Assembly: GCA_014898415.1 (NCBI GenBank)
Contig: RCTD01000020.1
Location: 1,054,001-1,118,000 of the forward strand
DNA length: 64,000 nt
Direction: 5' to 3'
From: Stromatinia cepivora
Taxonomy: Eukaryota > Ascomycota > Leotiomycetes > Helotiales > Sclerotiniaceae
Of this stretch, positions 24,050-38,831 are shown piece after piece. A program made the translations under genes and the position numbers. The notes beneath the pieces were generated by a model. The model searched no databases. It was not told the origin of the DNA and saw only the letters and a list, made by a program, of their open reading frames with translations. Within the stretch, counting starts at the first letter, position 1. Each line of letters opens with the position of its first letter.

Positions 24050-25119
24050 TATATATATAAAACAAATAAATGATTATCTAGTCAATATATACCTCAATTA
24101 GATTAGACCTTTATTTATTTATATATCAAGATCATTTTATTAATCAGAAAGATTGATAAAAACTAAAAGATCCTTTATTCCAACTGGAAAATATACTTTT
24201 GATTCTTTATAGGATATAAAAGATCATAGGGCTTTCTATAATATACCCTCCAAATTGAAGAGCGATCTGAAGCAAATAAAAAGGTATAGAAAATAGTAAT
24301 TCATTTGATTTATAAAAGAATATATAAAATGATTATAAGTAAATATCAATAATGAAATAATATAATATATAAATTTGAAATGATTTTAGAACTCTTAGAA
24401 TAGAAGAGAATTTTGATTATATATAAATCATAAATATCTTTTGATCTTCAATTTATTATCTACAATATTCTTCGAAATCAAGATTTTTAATAATAAAAAG
24501 AAAGTTTTCCATCAGAAAAGTATAAGAGAATAATCGATCCTATAGTACAATAATTAAAAATATTTGTAATTATTAAATTATAATATATTAATCGTAATAA
24601 CAAAATAAAATAAATAAATTTTTTAAAGGTATATAGATTCTCTTTTTATATTTTCGTTTTTGTTTTAATTAAATTCTTATTAATCATTATTATATCTAAG
24701 ATTTCGGGATCTAAGAAAACTAAACAAACGAATCTCAATTGTATTAAGCAAATAATAATTGAGAAAAAAACTTTAAAAGAATCGAATATAAAAAAAGATT
24801 TTAATATTTCTTTAAGGGATCAATAAATCGAGCAAAAAGAATTAATGAATCCAATATAAATATCGAATTAAAATATCGATTTTTGGGAATATAATTTAAC
24901 TAAATCTACTTTTAAAATGATATACAATCAATTATTTCAGAAATCGCTTTTCCTTATTAAAGGAATTGTTATTTGTTGTGATCAATTGTCTATTATAAAT
25001 TCAAATAATAATTTGAAAATAGATTTCGTTCTTGAATTTTATTATATAATTAAAAAGTTTTATTAATCCTATATTTATAATTATGGAAGCAAAAATCGTT
25101 TGATAAAAAAAAGAAAAGA

Positions 25120-25960
25120 AGAAAAGTTTCTTTATTTGATAACAACAATCTATTCGATCCTTCAATATTGAGTTTTTCGGATAATAAACCAAATAAAGAA
25201 AAAAAAGAAAAAAAATCATCAAAAATTATTAATTCTTTAATCAAAACAAAAAATAAAAGGAACTATAAGGAAAAGAATGATTATCTATATATTCGATATA
25301 TAAAATCATTAATCATTAAAAGATATAATTTCTACAATAAATGCTTTATTGATTTTTTCAAATTAAATAATCATCAATATTAGAATTGTGATATTTATCT
25401 ATATACTCTTTTACCAATTTTCCTTTATTCTTTAATAGATTATTATATTATTATTTATTAGCAAAATTCGAAAATAAATTCTTTGTTTACTTTCTATTTT
25501 AATAATATATTAATCATTAATTGTATAATCCAAATAAGAATATATAATTATAATGAAAATGATATTAAAGATCAAAAAAAAAAAAATTGTTTCTTTACTT
25601 TTGTATTATTATTCCCTTTCTTTTTATTATATTACTTATCAAAATCCTCAAAAGATTGAATAAAAAAAGTACATTGTAATTTCGGAAAACAATAATGAAA
25701 ATAAAAAAAAAGAATAATAGAAAAGAAAAGAAGAAAAAAATAAATAATATATTCGAAGAAAAAAAAAAAAAAATAGTTCTTTGGTTTTTATAATATTGAT
25801 AATATTAATAACTTTGGTTACTTTAATTATTCTTTATTCATTAATTATTACAAATAATCTTGAAACTCTTTTACTTGAATTTCAAATTATTAAACTTAGA
25901 AAAAAACTTATCCTTCTTCGAAAACAAAAAGATAAAAAACAAAGGAATAATCGATCTTAA
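25120..25960 (+). pseudogene. Antisense accessory reading frame(s) in the E0 tail
   Basis: On the strand opposite to pol, between the pol end and the terminus, a lysine-rich frame (SFSDNKPNKEKKEKKSS then YIRYIKSLIIKRYNFYNKC) is open in parallel positions in E0, E1 and E2, with in-frame stops where Trp or Gln would be. Further on, a hydrophobic segment (about 25780-25850) is followed by LLLEFQIIKLRKKLILLRKQ, a coiled-coil-like stretch. It resembles a single-pass membrane protein. The two parts are in different frames, so they may be two ORFs or a frameshifted one. Confidence 0.4.
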
Positions 25961-26199
25961 TTATTCTTTATTTCCCGATAAATATAGAATATACAAATTG
26001 AAGTATATTATAGAAAAAATATAATGATCTGGAATATCAAATAGAACTTATTCCATTTATATCAAAAAAAGAATTATAACTTCTAAATTGTTGTTACTCA
26101 AGTTTTATAATCCAGATTATCGTTATTCAAACTTTATAATCCAGATTATCTTTATTCAAATTTTATAATCCTATTATTTATATCTTGTAAATTGAAAAG

Positions 26200-26900
26200 G
26201 GATCAGAAATATTCGAACTTTTGTTTTATAAAATTCTTGATAAATCTATCAACAATTATATCAATAATCGATAGATAGATTATATAAAAATTCTTTTTTG
26301 AATATTGTTAATATAATTATATATTTTGGATATCAATATAATATAGTTTCATAATGATCTATTCATTCTTATCGACTATCAATCTAATCACTTATTGATT
26401 ATTGTAAAAGATTATTACAAGTTTTTTTATTACTAAATCGATCTTTTTTAAGAAATATAGAATTATTATAATTTCTTTTGATATATATTCGATTCCAAGA
26501 AACTTTACTTTAGTAATCGAGATAATCATGATATCTTGTTTGGAAGTTTTCTATACAATTAAGTTACCGAAAAAGGATATAATATATTTTTAGAATAATC
26601 AACAAATATTTGAATCATTTGCAAAAAAAGTATCTAAGAAGATGAGAAGTTATGATATTTGATTACCGCTATATTGGATCATGAGATACCTTATATTCTA
26701 TAGATATTGTAAACAATGATCGATAGCTTTTATATAATCATTCGATAGATTAATGAAATAATGATTCAATTACAAAACAACGAATAATATATCTGTTTTT
26801 ATAATGATTGTAATATATAATATTGATCCCATTTTCTTTTGATATATTTTGATAATATATATAGAAGTTTGATCCTGATTTTTCCGAAATACTATTATCG
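26200..26900 (-). pseudogene. Copia RNase H and pol C-terminus relic of E0
   Basis: Collinear with 59450-60060 in E2, where the reading is clearer. Minus-strand motifs correspond to the copia RNase H (F-x-SDTFF-A-N block) and the pol end (HIDIQ, T..D-x-FTK, F..FRSL). In E0 many codons are changed by G-to-A. Confidence 0.6.
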
Positions 26901-27237
26901 GAAACAATATATTTGCTATTCTATTTGTTGCTTTGAATTTCTTAATAATCTTTTCAATATATATATTATAGATTAATCACAGTTTTTTCTTAAATCGATT
27001 ATAAAGTATATATATATTTAAAAACTATTTAATGTTTTCTAGATCTTATAATTTATATATAACTTTAATTCTTTCAATGATTTTTGTAATAGTTAATTTG
27101 TTTTTCTTATAATAAATAATTTGAATATTATTTACAAAGAAAAGAATTATAATAATATACTTTAGACTAATATATAAATACAATTCCTCTTTATATTATA
27201 TTAATCTTAATTTTTCGAATATTTAAATGAAATCCCT

Positions 27238-27765
27238 TATAAGAATTTCTAATAAGTTTATTAAATCACTTAATAATATTAACCGAACCGATGGTTATAT
27301 GATCACGTGATATATTAATAATATAATTTAATATTATTAAATTTTATTATTATATGAAATTTCGATCATATATCATACTAGAATGATTTATAATGGAATA
27401 GAATGTGATGGAAGTGTATAGAACTTTCTTATTTCTAAGATTAAATATTATTGGTTACTATTTCATTTCATTATATAAAATGATTCTATAAGATTCGATT
27501 TAAATCGATCTTATTTATAATCATAGAATATTATAGAATTTCATAGAATCCTATCAAATATTATAAATAAGAAGATTTTCTTCAAAGAATTCTTCTGAAA
27601 AACAAGCAAAATAAATTCAATATTCAATACACTCATATTTTGACTTCAACCATTATATATTCGATTACCCTTTTAAGCTATATAACTAAGTCTTCCACTA
27701 TAATAATAGTGAATAGTATTATTACTATATTATTCATTATTATTAACCAATCAACCTCCTCCAAG
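27238..27765 (-). mobile_element. Solo LTR-like element G (528 bp) in E0
   Basis: The block is absent from the same place in E2 (near 60490), and ATCCCT flanks both sides (27232-27237 and 27766-27771). Reversed, it matches 22108-22480. The ends, CTTGGAGGAGG and AATTCTTATA in reverse, are not clean TG..CA. A solo LTR is likely, but another non-coding transposon cannot be excluded. Confidence 0.7.
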
Positions 27766-29037
27766 ATCCCTAAATTATATAATTAAGGAATCTTGTAGAT
27801 TATATAAAACTTAATCAATTATAATATTTTTGTTTGGGATTTTTTATTTATCAAATAAATAATATATAATTAAAATATCAAAAGAATTATATAAAATATT
27901 AACAAAAGCATTGATTATATTATATTATTTGATTTCGAAATTATATTTAACAACAATTACCATTATAATTTAGAATAATCGATTTATTAATATAACAATA
28001 TAAATAATTTCAATAATATTCTTAATCTGAAGATCTTTTTATACTATTAAATATAAATAATAACAAATAATTAAATCTTAATCATTATATTTATATATAA
28101 AAATCCATTGAAAAAAAATCAATTTTGTAAATTCCAATCCAGAATTAATTTCATATTAAATTTTCTTAATTTTAAGATTATCAATCTCAAAATCGCAATT
28201 CTATTTAAATCAATATTTTATTTAATAATCTTTTAATTGATAATAAAAACAAAATAACTTTAAAATTACAAATATATAAATTTAAGGAAATAGTATTATT
28301 TGTAATCCATTAATTATAAACCAAATGAAAAACAATAATGATTTTACTTCAATTTCAATAATAATTATACTATGAATTATTATAAATTGAGAATACTTCT
28401 TTACATCATTCATTCTTTTTTAATCAAATCAGAATATAAAATGAAAATTATTTAAACAAAATAATCCTATTAAATCTATCCATTGAAATATAATAATTCT
28501 TATATAGAATCCAGTATTAAAATCACATCTTTAATAATATTATTACATATATAATTATCTTTATATATATATTGATTATTCTAAAATACAAAAGCTAGAT
28601 GATTCTTGAAAGAGAAATGATTTTGAATAATTATCATATAATTGAAATTCAAATGGATTGATTTAAACCCTGGATATTTCAATCCTTATAATATAAGCTC
28701 TTTTAAGTATCTATTCGAAATCATAAATTCACGAATCTTTTATAAATCTATCAAATGAATATATAGAATATAATAATCTCTATAATAATTAAATTTCTTT
28801 TACAAAATACTTTAATTGATCATTCCAATATATATACTTTCTCTTAGAATATTGAAATTGATCGATTAAAGCAATCTCTAAATCACTTTTATATATACCA
28901 CAAAGAACATCAATAATACAATCAATAAACTTATACTCCATATTCCCTATATCAATATATTCAATAAAATCGAGATCTATATTATTATTACAAATATTTC
29001 CTTGAATAGTATTAATATCTTTATCTACAAAATATAA

Positions 29038-29220
29038 TTATTCCTCAATAAAAGAATCGATTTTTTTGGTTTCTTTAATAAAAAGATCGATTAATACTCG
29101 TATATCTTCATTATATATCTTATCCTCATTATCTAAAGGATTAAATGAATTAGATAATCCTAAATCGATTTCTTTATTCTTATTATTACCCCTTAGATCT
29201 ATATTTGTCTTCAAGATCAA
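29038..29220 (-). pseudogene. Pol linker relic (integrase to RT) of E0
   Basis: 60 open codons with NIDLRGNNKNKEIDLGLSNS and an acidic tail, homologous to the minus strand at 61750-61940 in E2. Position upstream of the RT/RNase H relics fits the variable linker of copia pol. No catalytic motif. Confidence 0.4.
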
Positions 29221-29804
29221 TTTATTTATAAATAGAAGATCTAAAATATACTTAATAAATGAATTAAAAGTTTTTCGATTTATAAAAATAAATAAATAAA
29301 TAAAATCATCATAATTATCCTTGTTTTGAATGATTATTCTATCTATTTCGATATGATTTTGTATATTAAAGGTTCTAGCGAATCTTTTAAGCTTTTCTAT
29401 AATATAAATATCGATTATTCGATTAATAGAATTTATACAATAAATAAATTCCTTATTGAATATTATATTTCGAATAACAATAATTTTATTGAGCTTAAAT
29501 ATTTATATATAATAAATCAATATACCTGGGATATAATCTACTAAATATTCAATATATATTCGAAAATTGATTTTATATCATTTTCTATTAATTCCAATTT
29601 TTTATTTTTATTTAAAAAATAAATTTGGTATTTATATCTATAGGTTCTGTTTTAATTGGGATAAAGATCATTAAATATTTTCTTTATAAAGAAAGAATTA
29701 TCTTTATAAAAATAATCATAAAATTATATATTAAACATTTCATTAAACAATTTGAAGGATTTAATCTTTAAAGGATTTATATTATATAAATAAATAACAA
29801 TTTA

Positions 29805-29968
29805 TATTGGATTTTGGATCATACCGTATATCTAAGCATGGGACTATACTATAATGGGACTAGTCTGCATATGATTCTACTGAATTACATAACCTATATA
29901 ATAGTTTCTAGCCAGATAACCTTATAATAAATAATGCTTTTTCATTTATTCAATATAACTTATTAATA
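29805..29968 (+). repeat. 5' LTR of H
   Basis: 164 bp. The outer part keeps CTAAGCATGGGAC and GTCTGCAT; the inner end is mutated (CAATATAACTTATTAATA). Its partner 38832-38995 shows the opposite pattern. Confidence 0.9.
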
Positions 29969-31579
29969 GATTATAAGCCCGGGTTCTATATATCATTACA
30001 TAGTTTAGAATTAGTTTTCCGAAATGAAAGATCAAATCCTCGATAGATCCGATAAAGTAGATAAACAAGGTTGATATAATTAAACAAGGAAATCTGTTAT
30101 ACTAAATATAGTTGACAAAACGAAAAATAATTTGTATAACAGATAAACAAGGGAATCTGTTATATTAAATATATTTGCAAAATAAAATCGAATAGGATTA
30201 TAGATTATTCAGCGGACAAGCAAAAAAGCCCGTTATATTAAATATATTAATAGAGTTGAATCCCAATAATATAATTAATACAGGAAAGTTTGTTTTAGGA
30301 AATTACTTAGATAGAAAATGCCACTTTTTTATACCCTTTTTCTGACAATTCGAGAGTCAATCGATTCCTTTGATATCTCTTTTCTCTTTCGGAAGTTTTT
30401 TTGTCTTGAAATAAGTATTCTATAAAGCAAAGTAAACTTTTCGAAATTTCTTCAGATAAGATTCGAATATTCCTATTCTTCGAATACCTTTGATTCTTAT
30501 ATAATTGATAGATTCCTTATAAAAAATCTAATAAAAGTATTGGAGATTATATTTCTGATATAGTTTTTGGGGGAGTTATGAAACTTATATTTGTTTTCGT
30601 TTTTGAAGGAATTCTATATTATTTGTATTGGGAGATCCTTTTATTTATTGTATTATATTGGGGAGATATTATTGTTTTTGTTTTGAGAAATAACGTTTCC
30701 GTTTTGGGGGAGTATTCTTTATATTCTTTTTGGGGATTCTTTATTAGCATTCAATCTTTTCTTCGATTATTATCTCTTTATATTATTGTTAATATCTTTA
30801 ATATCTTTTGTTTTTCTTTTTGTAATTACAATTATCAGTTTCGTTATTTTTTGATATATTGTTTATTATATATCGTTTCAATTCTATTTTGTTTTTATTT
30901 TTAGATTAGTATTATTTCATTATATCTTTATATTCAATATTTACAATGATAATTATATTGATAATTATAAAGAAAAAGAAGAATATCCTTAATAAGAAAA
31001 CCGAAAATGGAACTGGAAGTGATTACAAAAAGAACCAAAAATGGAACCAAAGGAGGAGATTGTATACTGGAAGATATATAGAACAATATATTAGAAAAAA
31101 CGGATAATTATATTAATAATAGAAGGATATATATTCAAATAAAAGGAATAATAGATTCTGTTATATAGTATATAGAGATCATTAGATATCTAGCCAAATA
31201 TAATATTAAAGGTCGATAGATACTATAGCTTTTTGGAATTAATAATTAATAAAGCTTATTAGTTAATATATAGAGATCATTAATATCTAAACAAGTATAA
31301 TACTAAAGATCGATAGATACAATAGTTCCCTGGAGTAAGAACTATTAATTAGTAATCTATCAATCATCCTAATTGATAATTAATTATATTTTTGCTATAA
31401 AGGGAAGAGTTATAAATATGATTCTATAGAATATACTATTCTATTAGAAAAAGATATCTATACTATAATATAGGGCCGAAAACTTTAGTTCAATATAATT
31501 GAAGGATTGGAAGTAGGAAAGATAGATTTCCTTTAATTTTTATTATGAAAAAAAGAGTATTGATTATCCTTTAAAGATT
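29969..31579 (+). other. Internal region of H
   Basis: Non-coding by motif. Three imperfect copies of a unit with AAGGGAATCTGTTATATTAAA lie at about 30085, 30150 and 30215. A 58-62-bp direct duplication lies at about 31173-31231 and 31267-31324 (ATATAGAGATCATTA... GATCGATAGATAC). An open stretch at 30578-30904 (108 codons, very hydrophobic) lies in a block where the plus strand keeps runs of G but has lost nearly all C. I do not call it a gene. Confidence 0.5.
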
Positions 31580-33852
31580 ATTATTGTGACGCACAAAAGC
31601 CGTAGTAGAGCTGAATAAACAGGGTCAATTATGTTCTTTAGAATCTACAACTGAAGAACTATAGCTTGTAAGGAGCAACTAAATATATATATATATAAAT
31701 ACTTATTTGTAAACTATAAGATTGTATATAAGCGTTATTAGGGTTACCATTTTACTATACTAAATCATATGATTCGTAATACATGTATACAGATGATCAG
31801 TTTATAAATTGATATGGAAGATAAGAGATATCATATAATTAGCCTTCTATAGTTTACAATTCGTAACATTATTTCCCCCTTTGGAAAAGCTCGCCCTCGA
31901 GCATTTCACTTCTCTATTCCATTACTATTTCATCGAAAACCAGATTTTATGAAGGTTTATAAGCTTTAAATCAATTAAATTGATCATTTTGGTTGATTTA
32001 ATCAATTTAATGGAAATTGACCAAATTAACCAAATTAATCGACCAAATTGATCAAAATGACGAATGAATTGATCAAATCGACCAAATCGTTTATCAATTG
32101 GTTAAATTAATATTGATTCGTATTCTCCTTAATTTAGGGAACTTTTGAAAGGAAAAAGCTTCAATAGAAAAAAGAAGGAGATTAAATTATAATATAATGA
32201 TAATGGATGGTTAATATGATCAATTCCGAAATCAATCAAGTTAATCGACTAAATTAACCAAATCAATCAAATTGAACGAAATCGATAAGGGTAACGTTAT
32301 ATTTCGTTCTTATTATATTCAAGCTTCCTTTTGTATGATTTTTGAAATAATCATAAGTATAAGTTTTTGAAATATATTGTCTTCGTATTGTTTTGATGAT
32401 GATAGCTTATCTGTTGTATGGAATTTGGGTTATATACATATACAATCAAATTCCCTCGAATTTGTATAGATTTTTGATCCTTTCATAATCGTATACATAT
32501 ATACCATTATAAAATTATAACATCTAATCTACTATATTGAAGAACATTTTTCTTTCCCTTAATTTTATAAATGAATTATCATCTATATAATTATAATTAT
32601 CCTTTTCGTTCTCATAAAGCTTTATTTAATCAATTAATCGATTAAAAGGATTAAACAACATTGGATTAGCCAAATGAAAATCATATAGAAAATGTAATGA
32701 TATTTTAAAATCGGAAACAGGATACTAGATAAGATCAATATCACTATTAAACCACAAAACTCTATATAATAGGGTTTTTCGTACTTTCTTTATTACTAAA
32801 ACCTTTTTTATTTCCTATTCCAAATCATCAATTATATTAATAAACAGAAATAATTCAAATATCTAACCAAGAAAAAGATTGTTATATACCTTGTATAATC
32901 GATCTAAAAGGAAAACAGGATAAATTTTCATTATAATCGAAAATTCGAATTTGAAAGAACTTCCAGATCGACTAATAATCTTGAATTTTCCTTGAATTAG
33001 GAAATCCAGTTTCTTGAATGATCTTTAAGTAAAATAATTTTTCATATTGAGTTATATATAATCTCTGATATCGAAATCGATCTTATATCGATAAGCATTT
33101 ATGGATTTCGATATCTTGATTTGAATATATAATAAATTTTCTTTCGTTTGCACAAAAACTAATTTATTATATTCTATGTATATACAAATATCACATATAT
33201 TTATATCGTCTATTGACTTACTAATATCTTCCTTCCATTCCTATATACATTTCGGTGCATATCTGTATAGGGTTTCGTAGGATGTAAACCCTCCTAAAAA
33301 ATTATATAAAAAAATAAATTACGCGTAATCCATTATAGATAGGAATTCTGATTAATCGTTTTGATAATAGCTAACAAATAGTCTTAACCATTATTGAAGG
33401 TATTGATTATAGATCTCAATTTGATTATCGATTTGAAAATGATAAACAATGGATAGTTTGAGATCGATTTCTAGGATTTGATTGAATTCCTTCTAGAACT
33501 ATAATATAAATTGGGGGTTATAATCCGATATTATAATATTAAAGGGATTATAATATCGATATATATAATAAAGATATAATTATACTTGAACTCGAATATT
33601 GATTGATTTGTGATAAAATATAAAGATAATTTACTTTGTTAATCGATTAATAATAATTAAAACATTATTATATTCATATTTATCTTTATTAAAACTATAA
33701 TAATTCATAATGATATATTGCTATACTCGATTAGAAATCGGAAATGGATACAATAAATCAGGGATATAATCGTATAGAACAGAATTGTATTTACAAGTGT
33801 AACAATTGTATATATATCTGATTACAATATCATGCATTCTGGATTAATAGTA

Positions 33853-34116
33853 TTATTGAAATAATAAAAGGTAGGTTTTGCTTATATCAAGATAAATAGT
33901 GAAAACGGAATTATAGGTTTCACAAATCAGGTAAATTCGAAGATTGTCGATATTAGGTATCATTAAACGGTCATCGTAAAATAAGAGATCATTTTGGAAT
34001 AATATATATTTGTAACCTTGGATAACTTGTATTCTGAATATTAATAAACTATCTATAGTTTTATTTACTTCGATAATATAGTTAATTAGATCGAATTGAA
34101 AAACGATTTTATTCAA
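33853..34116 (-). pseudogene. Integrase N-terminal relic of gypsy D
   Basis: 87 codons, homologous to 4635-4898. It is better preserved: GYKYILFQNDLLFYDDRLMI and ICETYNSVFTIYLDISKTY. The H/C ligands of the zinc-binding part are partly lost. Confidence 0.65.
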
Positions 34117-35119
34117 ATCGATATTAATAATTACTGTTTTGTCTAAATGGTGCTTTTATAAAGCTTTTCTTATGATTTCGGTATCAATTTGGTTATCTTT
34201 AATAAATTGCTGAAAATGATTCTTCTTTTTGGTATAGTTCTGAAGATCCAATTCGTTGATCCAACGAATTAAAGCATTAACGAAAAGATTATCTTTTTTA
34301 GGGTGATATATAATAATAAAATTATAATCGATTAAAATTTCTGTTCAATGAGTTTATCAAACGTTAAGAATTTTAATAATCATAAAATATTCGAAGATTT
34401 TATAATCGATATAAACCTTGATTTTATATGGTAAACCGACGAGTTCTGTTCTCCAATAATTGAAAGATCGAATGATTGATAATATTTCCTTATTATAAAC
34501 TTTGTAATTCAATTCAGCGGCAATTATGGTTTTGGAGAAATAAATTACGGGAAACTAATCTTCGCTATGCTATTATAATAATATACTAACAATTATTTCA
34601 TCAGATATATTTGTTTCGAGTATACAGAGGAATTGATGATTATAATATTGCAGGAATAGAGTAGAGATAAGCTTTTTCTTTAAGATATTAAATGCGTTTT
34701 GGCATACTTCATCGAATATGAATTTAACGTTTGCTTTAATGAATTCATTGAAAGGTTTCGCTATTATACTGTAGTCCTTAATAAATTGTCGATAAAAGTT
34801 ATAAAAACCGAGGAATGATTAGATCTCTTTTATTGTTATCAAAAAGGTCCAATTCTCAATTACTTCAATTTTTTCAGGATCTATCTTTATTTTTTTAATA
34901 AAAATGATAAAGTCTAAGTATTTAATATATATAATATTGAATTCGTATTTCTTGAGATCTATTTGTAGGTCAGCAACTTCTAATCGTTCGAAAATTAGTT
35001 TGATATAAATTTGATACTCTTTTTTGTTCTTGGAATAGATTAGAATATCATTGAAATATATTATATAGAAGATATCTAAATAATTGAATAGAATATTATT
35101 TATATAATGTTAATAGATT

Positions 35120-35530
35120 ATAGGATCATTTGTTAATCTAAATAGTATAATCTTGTATTTGTATGATCCATATTGGATTTGAAAGGTAGTATATTCTTTC
35201 AAAACAAGATTCATTTTTATATAATAGAAAGTTTAACGAATATCGAGTTTGATAAAGATTTTAGTATTAGAAAGCTGAAAAAGCATTTTGTCAATTAAAA
35301 AAAGGGAATACTAATCCTTATATATTAAGGAATTTAATAATTTGAAATTTATATAGAATTTTAAATTACTATTGGGTTTCTTGATGAATAAAATGAATAT
35401 AGTATAAAGAGTTTGATTAGGTTCAATAAAATCTTTGCTGAAATTATTCATAATATATTTTTTAACAATTTCTAATTGTTTTAGGGATATCTTGTAAAAT
35501 AGGCTATAATATAAGATTTATTCTTTTTTG
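35120..35530 (-). pseudogene. Reverse transcriptase relic of gypsy D
   Basis: Collinear with the RT relic at 5915-6304, with the same blocks on the minus strand but more stops, so there is no long open frame. Identified by alignment to copy A. Confidence 0.6.
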
Positions 35531-38500
35531 TTTTTTAATATGATTTTATAATTATAAAATCGGTTAGGAGGCAAGATATTTGATTTATATTTGGAAAAGG
35601 TTCGATGATATTATTGATATTCAAATGATATTTCAGATTCTAAATCGATTTCGGTTAATACTCGATCGAGTTTTTTTCGAACTTTTGTATTCTTGAATTC
35701 GGTCAGGGTAACCAATATTCTTTTTTCTGTATATTATTTGTTTTATTGGAAGTTTATTATATCATCGAGTTTTTTTAAAGTAATAGTAAAGAGTTTAATT
35801 TGTTTATTTTTTTTGTATTTTAATTGAAATTTATCAGATTTGAATATATATAGATTGAAAACTTTAGGCGATATATGGGGAAGGTATTTATAGATCTATA
35901 ATAATGATATAATTGATTTGGAAAAAGATGGATTAAATTTGAAAGAAATTGGGATTTCTTTCTTTTTAATAAAAATCTGTATTATATTTATATTTGAAGG
36001 TTCTTATTGTATATCATTAATTGCGATTGATTTATTTAATTATAAATCCTTTCGATTCTAATATTCTTCGAGTTGATCATTTTGTTGATTAACATTTTGT
36101 TGAACTAATCGATCGATTTTCCGTTTGCAAAAGGATGATTAGATAATAAGGAGATTATTCGAATAGGAGATAATACAGGGTTTCTCTTTAAATTATTCGA
36201 AATATCTATTAAAGCAATCGAACTTAATTCGAATCTTTGATAATCAAAATCTATCTAAAATAATATTATAACTTTTTAATTCAATAATAAGGAAAAGGAC
36301 AAAAGATTGTTTACAATTATCGACCGTTAAATTAAGGAATATAAAATAGATAATAATATAGTCTTATATATTATTATATTTTTTAACTTCAATTAAAACT
36401 TTAAACGATATAATTCTAGATTTAAATATAGGAAATAAATAAATAAGGAATATAATATTAATAAAAACGAATCTATTTACTCCAGAATCAATAAATACTC
36501 TTGATCGATAAATGTAATTATTTTTCGAAAGATTACAAGGGAAGATAAATGTTTCTTCTCCCATAAGTTTAGTTAGATTAAGAAATCTTATATCCTGTAT
36601 AACACTTAAAATGGAAACGGAATCTAAACATTTGATTTTAAATACTTTTCTTCTTCTAAACAGATATTCTGTATAACTTCAATTATAGCTTTTAAGCTAA
36701 AATCTTCTTCAGCATCCCAATATTCTTTGAATTCTTCTGTTTCTTTTTATACTGTTTCGATCTCATTAAGATTATCAATACAAAGTATCGATATACATAT
36801 TGTTCCAGGAAAAGGAAAGGGTAATAAGCATTTGAAGTTCGAATAATTATTAGATACAACAAGGTCAGTATATCCGAAAGGGATATTCCAGGATAGAAAT
36901 AGTTTCGGGAATATAGAGATTCCAAAATTGAAGCTGTTAGAGTTCCGAAAGGGTTATAAGGAGTTTGTAATAATTATTAATTTGCAAATAGCTATAAAGA
37001 CTTCTTGACCAATATAATATCGATTTCGTTTTTGTAATGAAATTTCGTTTTGATTTATTTTAATAAATATATTCACAAATTCTTCCATAATCTTGCAATC
37101 CTTGATAAGTATTATTATTACTTGTAAAAGAAAATCGAAAATCTTTTATTTAAAATCCCTGAATAAAACCTTATCATCGATAATCTCCACTTGAATAATA
37201 AGTAATCTAAACTTCCTATATCATTCTAAAAAATTGCTATATCGAATTGTATTAAATATAACCCATATCTCATATTGAAAACGAACATCATCGATTTCAA
37301 TTGGGTTCTGATAGATCACTACAAATTGTTCAATTAATTCGAGTATTATAAATCGGAGTATTCGTATATAAAAAGCATAATAATATATTTGTATTTTCGA
37401 TTCGATTTGATTGATTATATATACACAATATTACATTTCACTTTTAAATAATATAATATATAACTCGAATCGTTTTATAATTAATAATTGCCACAAACTA
37501 GTTTTAAATTTAATACCATCATTAAATTTAGTAATAAGATTTGTAGGTTTTAATATATATATATTTTGCTGCGAGTTATAATTAACACAGGAATACAATC
37601 TTGACCGATTAAATCGATTTCTTGAATAAAGGGACCCCTGATTATTAAATAAATCATTATTTTTTGAAAGGAAAGGAGAATCCTTAAAGGGTTTTGGATG
37701 ATTAAATTGTTTAATCAAAGTTTTCTTTCTCTAACTTTAGAATCTTCGGGTTTACTTAAATGAAGATCCTTGAATTTCGATTAAGAAAATAAAGAAAATT
37801 CCAAGTACTACTGTTGATCTGGATATCTATATAAACATTATTTGGGGTTCAGAAAAAGGTTGCATTGTTGTAAAGCTCAATATCACCATAACTTTCAATT
37901 ATCGATTCTCCTCTTTCAAACTCATAATTATTATATAGAGATTTTGTAATTGTAATAATGATTCGAAAAGAACAATTGAACCATTGAAAATATCGGCTTT
38001 ATATATTGGAATCTTCTCTTTACCAGTTTTCTTTCTTTTAATAGTAACGTTATCCAATCCTGTATTCATATTTTCTTCGAAGAATTGTTGAAATAATTGA
38101 GGAAAAAAAAAGGGTTCCTTAGAATATACTTTCGAAGATTCAGAGTATATAAAAGGAGAAGTTCATTATATTGTAAAAATGATAATATACTTCTAAAGAT
38201 ATTTATATCTTCGTTAACTAAATCGGAATAGATCTTCTTTCTCTAAATATAATGTTTATAAAAGTTCACCTAAGAAGATATTATTAAAATAAAATATTAT
38301 TTGGAAGGCCATCAAATAACCGGACATTTGTAAATAAATTGTAGATAATATAACGTATAAGAGCTGTAATAGAATTAAATAAACAGGATCAATTATATTC
38401 TTTAAAATTTATAATTGAAGAATTATAGCTTATAAAAAGTAACTAAATATATATATACACAAATACCCATTTGTAGACTACAAGATTATACATAAACATT

Positions 38501-38831
38501 ATTAGGGTTACCATTTTACCATACTAAATTGTATGATTCGTAACGCATACACACAGATGATCAGCTCATAAATTGATATAGGAGATAAGAGGTATCACGT
38601 GGTTAGCCTCCTGTGGTTCACGATTCGTGACAATTATACTATTATAAAGCGATTATTCTATTCGAAATAATCTTGTTAGATTTTGAATCTTAAAAGATTT
38701 AGTAAAGGAATAATCATTTAATATTATTGATTTTCTATTTCAGATTAATATTATTCAATTCGGTTTAAATCAGTTGTAGTATTTATAGTTTAGCTTTTTC
38801 TGCTTTTATATATATTACACTTTTAGGGGAG

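Larger units (their letters stand above)
31585..38632 (-). mobile_element. Ty3/gypsy LTR retrotransposon D, full length, nested in H
   Basis: 7048 bp with 284-bp LTRs (31585-31868 and 38349-38632) and identical ATTAT flanks (31580-31584 and 38633-38637). Collinear with A over its whole length and in the same orientation; it lacks the solo S LTR. It retains more G and C than A, so it was less heavily mutated or is younger. On the minus strand beside the 3' LTR the purine tract AAAGGGGGAAATAA is well preserved. Pol relics match those of A. All frames are broken. Confidence 0.93.

Noticed and set aside
30578..30904. 108-codon hydrophobic frame in H as a membrane protein gene
   Set aside because: The composition (T-rich, C-depleted) favours Phe, Leu, Ile and Tyr codons by mutation bias alone; no second copy in the window to test it.
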